A stretch of 32,680 bases of DNA, from the NCBI GenBank assembly GCA_034408935.1, contig DAOUMV010000024.1, forward strand, positions 1 to 32,680, in the 5' to 3' direction. Position 1 is the stretch's first letter. Each line of letters opens with the position of its first letter. The DNA is from DAOUMF01 sp034408935. GTDB lineage: Bacteria > Chloroflexota > Dehalococcoidia > SM23-28-2 > RBG-16-64-32. Shown here one piece after another: positions 1-6,719 of this stretch. A program made the translations under genes and the position numbers. The notes under the pieces are model-generated. The model worked only from the letters and a program-made list of their open reading frames with translations, was not told the origin of the DNA and ran no database searches.

Positions 1-173
1 GCGATGCCGGCTTCTTTGGCTCTGCGGGCGACATCGCCCTCAACCAGCCCATCGTGGGCATGGCCGCTACTCCAAGCGGTAGCGGCTACTGGCTGGTCGC
101 CTCCGACGGGGGCATCTTCGCCTTCGGCGACGCCGAATTCCACGGCTCCACGGGGAATATCATCCTCAACTAG
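1..173 (+). CDS. C-terminal fragment of secreted repeat protein (GYWLVASDGGIFAFGDA-type repeats)
   Basis: The 5' part lies outside the window; the reading frame begins at base 3. The 56 visible residues contain one full repeat unit with the motifs PIVGMAATP, GYWLVASDGGIFAFGDA and FHGSTG, preceded by the end of another (DAGFFGSAG). Such units occur in tandem in large secreted actinobacterial and Chloroflexota proteins, probably as beta-propeller-like or adhesive modules; that role is inference. The frame ends at TAG (171-173). The next codons still read PITGTAAD, the expected start of another repeat, with the TAG standing where the upstream unit has a Gln codon (CAG). The protein therefore looks shortened by a nonsense change inside the array. 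No sorting signal or terminal domain follows. Confidence 0.7.
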   Translation, partial: DAGFFGSAGDIALNQPIVGMAATPSGSGYWLVASDGGIFAFGDAEFHGSTGNIILN

Positions 174-492
174 CCCATCACTGGCACGGCCGCCGACTAG
201 GCAGCGGCCATCAAAGCCATCGCCGCCGGGACCAGAAGCCACAGTTTCCGCAAACTCGCATCCTCCCAACCACCCCACTTCAGGCAGGGCGGCCGCGGGT
301 GAAGTCCTCAGCCACATCGCCCGTTCTGATCCTTGCCTCCACCCGCGCCGCCAGAGGGGAGCACACTTTCCGTGTTCCCAACCAGAGATACGCGATAGCG
401 AGATGGTCGGATTCCCGTTCAACCGGGTTGGGCTTCGGTGCGAAGGGTCAGACCACCTGGAGGGCGTGTCGCTGGACCGCCGGGTCTGAACC
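174..492. other. Intergenic region, decayed repeat remnant
   Basis: The first ~27 bases continue the repeat frame of the preceding gene (PITGTAAD) and then hit a second TAG. The rest has only short ORFs without ribosome binding sites or recognisable motifs. An imperfect inverted repeat (445-454 against 483-493) lies near the convergent end of the greA-like gene but has a 28-base loop and no T-run, so I do not call a terminator. Confidence 0.4.
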
Positions 493-1281
493 CTAGCCTT
501 CGATCTTCTCGATCCGCAGGCGCAGCACCCCGGCAGGTACGGAGACCTCCACCTCTTCCCCCCCGCTCTTGTCCATCAGGGCCATGCCGATGGGCGAAGC
601 GTAGGATATCTTCCCCGCGGCAGCGTCGCCCTCATTGGCCCCTACGATAGTGTAGCGCAGGGAAGCGCCGGAACTCAGGTTCACTACCGCTACCGTGCTC
701 CCTATTCCCACACGCAAGCCGCCCTCGCCCCGTTTCTCCACGACGACCGCATGCTTCAGCGTCTCCTCTATCTCCCGGATGCGCGACTCAAGGTGGGCCT
801 GCTTCTCCTTGGCCGCGTCCAGGGGGGCGTTCTCCCGGAAGTCCTTGTCCAGCATCGCCCGGCGGATCTCCTCCCGGACCTGGGGTCGTTGCCCCTCCAG
901 CGCGTCCAGCTCAGCCTTCAGCGCTCCATGCCCCTCAGCGGTCAGCTCCACCTCTCGGTGCTGCCTCGAACCCGCGGCCGCCACCGCGGTGCTTTTCTTC
1001 AGCCGTAGGTGCGGGGCCAGGCTCGTCGGCGTCATTCCTTTCTTCTTGAGGAAGGTAAGGAACGCCCTAACCTGGTCGGCCCTTCGCTTCGCTTCCGCCG
1101 TGGCCGCCCCCAGCTCTTCGCCGTACAGCGACACGTCATGCCCGCGCAGTTCGCTTGTGAGCCGATTCGCGCCGTACCAGCGCACGAACCGATTCACCTC
1201 CGCCTGGGCCGAGGCACGAGCCTCTCCGTACAGCGACGCCACGTACTGCGTCGCTGCTTCCAAGAGCGTGACCGTAGACAT
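493..1281 (-). CDS. GreA/GreB-family transcription elongation factor with N-terminal integrase-like (SAM-like) domain
   Basis: The 262-residue protein is about 100 residues longer than a normal GreA (~158 aa). Residues ~108-182 form the GreA coiled coil; at its tip D147-F-R-E150-N-A matches the GreA DxxEN signature whose two acidic residues promote RNA cleavage by backtracked RNA polymerase. Residues ~185-262 form the FKBP-like C-terminal domain (YASPIGMALM). Residues 1-~100 (ATQYVASLYGEARAS, RFVRWYGANR, RAFLTFLKKKGM) resemble the helical core-binding domain of tyrosine recombinases, but no catalytic recombinase domain follows. The gene lies 64 bp downstream of the anti-sigma gene on the same strand and may belong to the same transcription unit. 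The GreA part is secure; the identity of the N-terminal domain is a pattern-based inference. Confidence 0.8.
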   Translation of the reverse strand: MSTVTLLEAATQYVASLYGEARASAQAEVNRFVRWYGANRLTSELRGHDVSLYGEELGAATAEAKRRADQVRAFLTFLKKKGMTPTSLAPHLRLKKSTAVAAAGSRQHREVELTAEGHGALKAELDALEGQRPQVREEIRRAMLDKDFRENAPLDAAKEKQAHLESRIREIEETLKHAVVVEKRGEGGLRVGIGSTVAVVNLSSGASLRYTIVGANEGDAAAGKISYASPIGMALMDKSGGEEVEVSVPAGVLRLRIEKIEG

Positions 1282-1345
1282 GATGTGGGACTTGAATTCT
1301 ATGACCGTACGGCGGGGCTGTCAAATCCGCCCCGCTGGGCCATCT

Positions 1346-2254
1346 CTACTCCGCAGGCGTCGGTGTCGGCGAAGACGCTGGGGTTGCCTCAGCGCCCGCC
1401 GTCGCCGTGGGCGTGAGCGACGGCGAGGGGGTAGCCGTAGGAGAATCTGCCGGCTCGGGTGAGGCGGTAGGCTGGGGTGACGCCGTGGCCTCAGGCGACG
1501 CGGCGGGCTCAGGCTCCGGCGTCGCCCCCAGTTTCTCCAGCACGTTCTCCGCTGCCGCCATGCTCGCCTTCAGCACCCACGCCTCGAACCCGGAAGCCTG
1601 CTCCTGTACCGTCCGTAGTAACTCGTACTCCCTGCTAGCCGCCGAGACCGCAACCATCCTGTCCACTAGCTGTACTTCCCCAGGGTCCCCCAAGCTCTCA
1701 GCCAGCTCACTGTTCGCCGCCTCCAACTTCTCGAGAAGCCCCACATCCACCGTCTCCCCTTGGCGCACGGCTTCCTCCAGCACGGCCACCTGCTCCTGTA
1801 CTCTATCAAGCGGGCTCTGCGCGGAAGCCGGGGCAGCGGTACGCTCCGGCGTAGGGATGTACGGCCTGACGGTGACTTGGTCATCGAGTCTTCGCCCGTC
1901 CTCCGCCATCAGGGTCGCGCTCAGGAATGCCAGCACGCTGATGACGATGACGGCAGCCAGACCCGCCGGGACCCCGCGCCACCAGGGGACCCCCAGTGGC
2001 TGCGGCGACAGGATCTTCCGTAGACGGCGCCTTGTACGGGCCGCATCCAGAAACCGTTGCAGGCCGCGTTCCCTGACCTGAGACGGCAGGGGCTGGTCAA
2101 AGGCGGCCGCTACCTTCTCAGCGGCCCGCAGCAGCGGCTCTAGCCGACCCCTCCAGGCAGGGTAAAGGGAGAGACTCTCTTCAACGCTCCGTCGGCCCTC
2201 CAGCAGCGCTGAAAGGCATTCCTCAAGGATCTCTTCAAACTCTGCCCTTCCCAT
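1346..2254 (-). CDS. Probable membrane-anchored anti-sigma factor
   Basis: A 302-residue protein with a cytoplasmic N-terminal part (1-~95: FEEILEECLSALLEGR and RLEPLLRAAEKVAAAF, typical of short anti-sigma-like helical domains in Chloroflexota), one transmembrane segment at ~98-117, an extracytoplasmic helical region (~145-245, many Glu/Ala, possibly coiled) and a Pro/Thr/Ser/Ala-rich tail from ~248 to the end. Its start overlaps the 3' end of the ECF sigma gene by 20 bp, the classic arrangement of a sigma factor with its membrane-bound regulator. No zinc-binding HxxxCxxC motif is visible, so it is not a ZAS-type anti-sigma factor. Function is inferred from topology and neighbourhood; the low-complexity tail probably crosses or contacts the cell envelope. 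Confidence 0.6.
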   Translation of the reverse strand: MGRAEFEEILEECLSALLEGRRSVEESLSLYPAWRGRLEPLLRAAEKVAAAFDQPLPSQVRERGLQRFLDAARTRRRLRKILSPQPLGVPWWRGVPAGLAAVIVISVLAFLSATLMAEDGRRLDDQVTVRPYIPTPERTAAPASAQSPLDRVQEQVAVLEEAVRQGETVDVGLLEKLEAANSELAESLGDPGEVQLVDRMVAVSAASREYELLRTVQEQASGFEAWVLKASMAAAENVLEKLGATPEPEPAASPEATASPQPTASPEPADSPTATPSPSLTPTATAGAEATPASSPTPTPAE

Positions 2255-2816
2255 AAGCTTTCGGCCGCTCGCGCAGCATCTCCCTCAGCTTGGCTATCGC
2301 TTTGTGCTGGATCACCTTGACGTTCCCCTCACCTTTACTCATCGCCCGCGCCGTCTCCGCCACCGATAGCCCAGCAGCGAACCGCAAGCTGATCACCCGT
2401 CGCTGCGCCTCCGGTAGCGTCTCCGCCGCCCTCATGATCTCGCTCAGGGCCAGCCAATTCTCCACCAACTCCTCTGGCCCCTGCGAGTCCACCGGCAGCG
2501 CCTCCGATAGCGGCGAGGAGCGTCCACGCGCGCTCTCCTTGCGCCGCTGACTGACCACTGCGTTGTGCGCGATCCGGAACAGCCAGGCCGAAAACGGCGC
2601 TTCCCGCCACTGGAATCGCTCAATGGCGTCCAGCACCCGAAGGAAGACCTCTTCCGTGAGGTCCTCCGCGTCATATGGGTTGCCCATGCGGGCAAGAATG
2701 TAACGGTACACTCGGGGGAAATAGAGATTATACAGCTCAGCGAGCGCGGATTCTTCGCCCGCCCGGGCGGCATCTACTATCGCGCGCTCGCCCTGACCAT
2801 CCCAGCTAGGGCTCAC
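2235..2816 (-). CDS. ECF (RpoE-like, sigma-70 family) RNA polymerase sigma factor
   Basis: 193 residues. Region 2 spans ~24-95 (YFPRVYRYILARMGNPYDAE, then FSAWLFRIAHNAVVSQRRK). Region 4 spans ~133-182 (LPEAQRRVISLRFAAGLSVA, then the helix-turn-helix ending KAIAKLREML). Regions 1.1 and 3 are absent, as expected for the ECF group. GTG start at 2816 is supported by a GGGAGGA ribosome binding site seven bases upstream. It directs RNA polymerase to a small regulon, probably for envelope stress, and is likely held inactive by the overlapping downstream membrane protein. I looked upstream for an autoregulatory promoter but found no convincing -35/-10 pair. Confidence 0.93.
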   Translation of the reverse strand: MSPSWDGQGERAIVDAARAGEESALAELYNLYFPRVYRYILARMGNPYDAEDLTEEVFLRVLDAIERFQWREAPFSAWLFRIAHNAVVSQRRKESARGRSSPLSEALPVDSQGPEELVENWLALSEIMRAAETLPEAQRRVISLRFAAGLSVAETARAMSKGEGNVKVIQHKAIAKLREMLRERPKAYGKGRV

Positions 2817-2971
2817 GGGGCAATCCTCCCAATCAGCCCCCTGCTAAGCGCTGTACAGGTGGTTGCCCCAGTATGATACCCTATTTCCCCGTCAATGTGT
2901 AGAACGCCACCCATTGTGCAAAAGTTACTTCGGCGTTAACCTCGCCAACGCCCGCTCATCGTATAATTGAA

Positions 2972-3733
2972 ATGTGGCCGTTCCCTCGGTCACCAGTTGT
3001 TATCCTCGATGCCATGCGACAGCGATTCGCCAAGATCGACCGACGCCTGACCATCACGGGCCTGGTCATCCTGGCCTCCAGCCTACTACTGATCATTGGC
3101 CTGGTGAGTGTCTTCACCGCCCTGAGCGACGATAACGTCGACCTGCCCAGCGAGGGCAGCCTAGAGGAGATCCTTCAGGCGCACGACCCGGCCGAGGTCA
3201 GCGAGGCACCGGCCACGATCGAGCCGGACGCCCCCCGCCCGATCCGCATCAGCATCCCCCGCATCGGCACAGATGCCCCCGTCATCGTCATGGGTCTGGA
3301 CTCCCGCAACTACCCCGAAGTCCCCAACTCCGGGTCTGAGGTAGCCTGGTACACCTTCAGCCCTCCCCCCGGGAGGGGTAGCAACGCAGTCTTCTCCGGC
3401 CACGTCGACTGGTACTACTGGGGCTTGCCTGGTGAGGGCGTCTTCTATCACCTCCGGGAGCTCCAAATCGGCGACGAAATATCCCTGGAACTCGACGATG
3501 GGAGCCAGCTCCGCTACATGGTGACCGGCAACGTGGCGGTCGCCTACGATGACCCCAACGTCGTCAAGGTGATGAACCCCACATCCAGCGACGTCATCAC
3601 CCTGATCACATGCGGCGGCACCTGGCTGCGCGACTACAGCAACCCCCTAGGCGGCAACTACAGCCACAGGGTCATCGTACGCGCGGAGAGAGTGCTGGAC
3701 TTGGCCTCCGGCCAGGCTGAAGACGATAGCTAA
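2972..3733 (+). CDS. Sortase (class E/F-like cysteine transpeptidase)
   Basis: 253 residues: short cytoplasmic N-terminus, one membrane anchor (~27-50), an extracytoplasmic linker, then a sortase beta-barrel. The catalytic triad is visible: His144 in FSGHVDW, Cys214 in TLITCGG and Arg233 in SHRVIVRAER. Sortases cleave a C-terminal sorting signal and attach the protein to the cell surface; in single-envelope Chloroflexota, class E/F-like members occur widely. No LPxTG-like signal is evident in proteins of this window, including the adjacent CAP protein. The start is uncertain: a perfect TATAAT (2962-2967) lies only four bases upstream of ATG 2972, so if it is a -10 box the true start would be ATG 3014 (residue 15), which still precedes the anchor. 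The gene ends convergent with, and overlaps by 4 bp, the CAP-domain gene. Confidence 0.9.
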   Translation: MWPFPRSPVVILDAMRQRFAKIDRRLTITGLVILASSLLLIIGLVSVFTALSDDNVDLPSEGSLEEILQAHDPAEVSEAPATIEPDAPRPIRISIPRIGTDAPVIVMGLDSRNYPEVPNSGSEVAWYTFSPPPGRGSNAVFSGHVDWYYWGLPGEGVFYHLRELQIGDEISLELDDGSQLRYMVTGNVAVAYDDPNVVKVMNPTSSDVITLITCGGTWLRDYSNPLGGNYSHRVIVRAERVLDLASGQAEDDS

Positions 3734-4695
3734 GACTTAAACGCCGCCAGCCACAGCTCGCCTGTCCTGACGCCCCCGACCCTCACCTCGGCGTCCTCAC
3801 CAATCTCCTGAGCCAGCGCCCCAGTGCGGACCACCAGGTACCGCTCAGCCAGGTAGGACACCGCATCCAGAACTGAGTCTTGCACCCTTGTCACCCGCAG
3901 TCGCTGCCAGGATCCGGAGACCTGGGATTCGATAAGGACCTCGTTGGGTACAACGGGGGCGGGCTCAGGTGTCGGTACAGGCGTCGGTTCAGGTGTCGGT
4001 TCAGGTGTCGGTTCCGGCGTCGGCTCCGGTGTCGGCTCAGGCGTCGGTTCCGGCGTCGGTTGCGGGGTAGGCTCCGGGGTCGGAGGAGCTGGCGTCGGCT
4101 CCGGGGTCGGAGGAACTGGCGTCGGCTCCGGTGTGGGCTGGGGCGTCGGCGCCGGCGGCGGCTCCGCTGGTGGCGGCGTCCCCTGGCCGCCGAACTCCGT
4201 GCTCCAGTACCAGCCGTAGGTGCTGCCCTCCCCGTAGGCGCGGGCGATGCCGATCACCTTGAAGTTGGGGTTCAGCATGTTGGCGTCGTGCCCCGGCGAG
4301 CCCTTCCACAGGTCAAGTGCGGCCTGGGCACCGTCCACGCCCGCGGCCAGATTCTCCCCTTTCCAGGTGTTGTAGCTGTAGCCGAAGTCGGCCATACGCT
4401 GGAACGGATCGCGGCCCAGGGAGTCGGTGTGGCTGAAGTAGTCCTTGGCCGCCATGTCGTTGCTCATCCAGTCTGCCGTGGTGTTCAGTTCCTCATTGAA
4501 AGAGAGAGAGCCCAGACCGTTGGCCTGGCGATAGTTATTGATCAAGGCTAGGAAGGTCTGCTCCTCCCCATCGATGGTGGCCTCCGTCCCTCGGGGCATC
4601 CCCACCAGGGCCACCAGGGCCGCCGCCAGCACGATCAGCACTACCAGAGCCAGGCGTCGTGACGGCTTCCGTAGCAGTGCTTTGAGGCTTCCCAC
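3730..4695 (-). CDS. Secreted CAP/SCP-domain protein with Pro-Thr-Glu repeat linker
   Basis: 321 residues. Signal/anchor helix at ~14-33 (basic KPSRR followed by a long Leu/Val/Ala stretch). Residues ~45-170 are a bacterial CAP (SCP/PR-1) domain: INNYRQANGLGSL, YFSHTDSLGRDPFQRM, GENLAAG, GHDANMLNPNF and STEFGG carry the conserved His/Glu cavity residues. Residues ~172-250 are a PTPEP/PPTPEP repeat, likely a rigid wall-spanning spacer. The final ~65 residues form a small domain without recognisable family. Bacterial CAP domains are extracellular with poorly defined function. The repeat-coding DNA (about 3945-4185) is internally repetitive and prone to slippage. Confidence 0.85.
   Translation of the reverse strand: MGSLKALLRKPSRRLALVVLIVLAAALVALVGMPRGTEATIDGEEQTFLALINNYRQANGLGSLSFNEELNTTADWMSNDMAAKDYFSHTDSLGRDPFQRMADFGYSYNTWKGENLAAGVDGAQAALDLWKGSPGHDANMLNPNFKVIGIARAYGEGSTYGWYWSTEFGGQGTPPPAEPPPAPTPQPTPEPTPVPPTPEPTPAPPTPEPTPQPTPEPTPEPTPEPTPEPTPEPTPEPTPVPTPEPAPVVPNEVLIESQVSGSWQRLRVTRVQDSVLDAVSYLAERYLVVRTGALAQEIGEDAEVRVGGVRTGELWLAAFKS
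3945..4185. repeat. Tandem short repeat encoding PTPEP linker
   Basis: On the plus strand the unit is close to GTCGGTTCAGGT/GTCGGCTCCGGT, repeated many times with synonymous changes; on the minus strand it encodes Pro-Thr-Pro-Glu repeats of the CAP-domain protein. It is a coding microsatellite and not a CRISPR array, because there are no unique spacers. Confidence 0.8.
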
Positions 4696-4830
4696 GTGCT
4701 ATAATCCAGATGCGCGCTGGGGCCCTCGGCCCTTGCGCCTTGTCCAGCGGGGAGTTCGGTTCCCAGGCCAGCGCTCCCCGCTTTGTAGTTTGCATAAGAC
4801 TAGACGAACTGTAATCTGGGGCCGTTACGG

Positions 4831-5547
4831 ATGAGAGTCCTCGCCGAGGGGGCCAAAAGGTTAAGATTCGGTCTCACCCCTGACCACCTCCAAGCCTTCC
4901 AAGCCTACATGCAGGAGTTGGACGCGGCGCGGTCTCGGACGCGCCTCACCGCCCTAACAGACCCAGAGGCCGTACAGCGGCGCCACTTCCTCGAGCCCCT
5001 GGCCCTCCTCGTCGCCCTGGAGGAGATGGGCCCGCTGGCCAAGGCCGCCATCGACGTCGGCAGCGGCGCCGGCTTCCCGGGTCTGCCGATCAAGATCGTG
5101 CGTCCCGGCCTGACGCTGACCTTGCTAGAGGCTCACGGCCGACGCTCCGCCTTCCTCCAGCGCCTGATCCAGCGCCTCGGCCTCAAGGACGTTACGGTCA
5201 TCAACAGCCGCGCCGAAGAGCTAGCCCACGACCCAAGCCACCGCGAGGCCTATGAGCTGGCGCTGGCGCGGGCGGTGGCCCCCCTGACCGTCCTCATAGA
5301 GCTGGCCCTGCCCTTCTTGAAGGTGGGCGGCCTGCTGGCCGCCCCCAAAGGGAGCGCCGCTCGCCGCGAGGCCCAGGAGGCCATGGCCGCCCTCCACGCC
5401 TGCGGCGGCCTCCTCGAATCGCTCCGCCCGCTCGATGTGCCGGGCGCAGAGATCCCGCCTACGCTCGTGGTCGTGCGCAAGACGTCCAACACGCCGGAGC
5501 GTTTTCCCCGCCGCCCCGGTATACCTGCCAAGCGTCCCCTGCGTTAA
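4831..5547 (+). CDS. rsmG: 16S rRNA (guanine527-N7)-methyltransferase RsmG
   Basis: 238 residues, normal family length. It methylates N7 of G527 in 16S rRNA using S-adenosylmethionine. The Rossmann motif DVGSGAGFPGLPIKIVRP (~75-92), the second strand LLEAHGRRSAFLQRL, the family signature ALARAVAPL and the C-terminal ERFPRRPGIPAKRPL are all present. The start is ATG 4831 with only a weak upstream GGGG; N-terminal EGAKRLRFGLTPDHLQAF aligns with the usual RsmG start. The upstream 135 bp carries a TATAAT (4700-4705) without a clear -35. Loss or mutation of rsmG is known to give low-level streptomycin resistance in other bacteria. Confidence 0.95.
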   Translation: MRVLAEGAKRLRFGLTPDHLQAFQAYMQELDAARSRTRLTALTDPEAVQRRHFLEPLALLVALEEMGPLAKAAIDVGSGAGFPGLPIKIVRPGLTLTLLEAHGRRSAFLQRLIQRLGLKDVTVINSRAEELAHDPSHREAYELALARAVAPLTVLIELALPFLKVGGLLAAPKGSAARREAQEAMAALHACGGLLESLRPLDVPGAEIPPTLVVVRKTSNTPERFPRRPGIPAKRPLR

Positions 5548-5620
5548 ACAGAGAAGAAGTCAACCAGAGACGATATGAAGACCTCCTCTAGCAGGCGTCA
5601 GAATGCGGACGCGGCCCCGA

Positions 5621-5643
5621 GCCTGCCTGCCGGTAGGCAGGGC
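5621..5643. repeat. Dispersed 23-bp near-palindrome, copy 1
   Basis: A 23-base sequence centred on CCTGCCTGCCGGTAGGCAGG, a palindrome apart from a single G/T pair that becomes a G-U wobble in RNA. The identical 23 bases occur again at 26355-26377, 20.7 kb away. It sits just upstream of the Yip1-like gene, within 20 bases of its ribosome binding site. Confidence 0.75.
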
Positions 5644-5662
5644 CGCCGACAGGGGGCAGGAT

Positions 5663-6292
5663 ATGAGTTATCAGGGCGCCAACTTCCGCAGCATCAGTGG
5701 CTGGGTAGCGAGACTACTCCGCCTTGACCTGAGCGTCTTCGACGAGATCCGCTCGGACCCCTCCGCAACGCCCGGCGCGCTCATCGTCGTCGCCACCGCC
5801 AGCGTAATGGCAGGCATCGGCTCCTGGCTCTGGGCTATCCAATGGCGAGGGATAGCGGCCAGCGAGGTCCTCTACAAGTCCCTCGTCATCGGCAGCATCC
5901 TCCAGACGCTGGCCTGGCTCATCTGGGTGTACTTCGTGTTCCAGGTGCTGGCCCGCGGCTACGGCGCCCGCACCGACATCTTCGAGCTCATCCGCACCAT
6001 GGGCTTCGCTTTCGCCCCCGTGGGGTTGGGCATCCTCGTCTCCGTCCCCAATTTCACGATGCCCTTTGGCGTGATCTCCCTCGCCGGTGCAGCATCGCTC
6101 ACGTACTTCGCCATCCGCTCCTCCTCCAGCGCAGAGCCGCAGCAGGCCCTGGTCGCGAACCTCGTCGGTTTCCTCCTCTTCGTGGTGGTCATGGGCGTCC
6201 TCGCCAACATCTGGGAGGTTGGCCAGGTGGGAGGCGGCCCCAAGATAGGCGGCCTATCCCCGGGCCTGCTCTTCTTCGACCTCCACTACTGA
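5663..6292 (+). CDS. Yip1-domain-like integral membrane protein
   Basis: 209 residues from ATG 5663. This start is preferred over ATG 5603 because AGGGGGCAGG lies just upstream and because the longer form would translate the dispersed palindrome. About five hydrophobic segments follow (for example ALIVVATASVMAGIGSWLWA, VIGSILQTLAWLIWVYFVFQ, FAFAPVGLGILVSV, LVGFLLFVVVMGVLANI). The layout and the central AxxPVGLGI-like segment resemble bacterial YIP1 family proteins, whose role is unknown. It lies 115 bp after rsmG, possibly in the same transcript. Confidence 0.6.
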   Translation: MSYQGANFRSISGWVARLLRLDLSVFDEIRSDPSATPGALIVVATASVMAGIGSWLWAIQWRGIAASEVLYKSLVIGSILQTLAWLIWVYFVFQVLARGYGARTDIFELIRTMGFAFAPVGLGILVSVPNFTMPFGVISLAGAASLTYFAIRSSSSAEPQQALVANLVGFLLFVVVMGVLANIWEVGQVGGGPKIGGLSPGLLFFDLHY

Positions 6293-6719
6293 GCCCGCGC
6301 CTCGCTCTTCCCCCCCCCCGACCTGCTACAAGTAACCGACGCCCCGCATCCATCGCCCTAGCGAACTGGAACGGAGATCCCATCTTGCAGGGTCCTCCGG
6401 GCCTCCTCTGACGAGGGCCCTCGGCACTCACGTTGACACTGCTCCCACTTTCACGCACCATTGAACTTGCTCCAGAGGCTGGCGGTTGGAGGCATCGTGT
6501 TCCGTCCATCTTGCGGCTACGATAATCGACCGGGCCAGAAGTCCCACACTGGCTGCGGTTCGGAGTGGGAACTCGCATGCCCTTCGTGCGGGGATAGCCC
6601 GTATTTCGAGCAAGGACAGCATGCGCACAGCCAGTGTCCAGGCTACTGGCAGGGACTGACAAGCGGGGGATAGCCAGCAGATCGGCCTGCGCGGGTTTCG
6701 GGGAGAGAGAGGAACGGTC
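6293..6719 (+). promoter_or_regulatory. Long structured leader upstream of the larA/ior operon
   Basis: 427 bases without a credible gene. A hairpin at 6399-6420 (GGGCCTC against GAGGGCCC) could terminate the upstream gene but lacks a T-run. TTGACA at 6433-6438 followed after 17 bases by CACCAT is a possible sigma-70 promoter, leaving a ~250-base leader. That leader holds at least two inverted repeats: AGTCCCAC (6540-6547) with GTGGGAACT (6565-6573), and GCCAGT (6630-6635) with ACTGGC (6645-6650). I recognise no known riboswitch class. Confidence 0.35.

Noticed and set aside
2962..2967. Perfect TATAAT just before the sortase gene
   Set aside because: Not called as a promoter feature because no -35 lies at 16-18 bases; it is used only to question the start codon.
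3945..4185. Repetitive block considered as a CRISPR-like array
   Set aside because: Units are contiguous, lack unique spacers and encode Pro-Thr-Glu repeats.
4700..4705. TATAAT 130 bases before rsmG
   Set aside because: No suitable -35 at correct spacing; it also overlaps the start region of the divergent CAP gene, so its meaning is unclear.
6461..6673. Short plus-strand ORF with a CPSCG motif in the gap before larA
   Set aside because: No ribosome binding site, a TTG start, only one Cys pair and hairpins in the DNA suggest a leader and not a gene.
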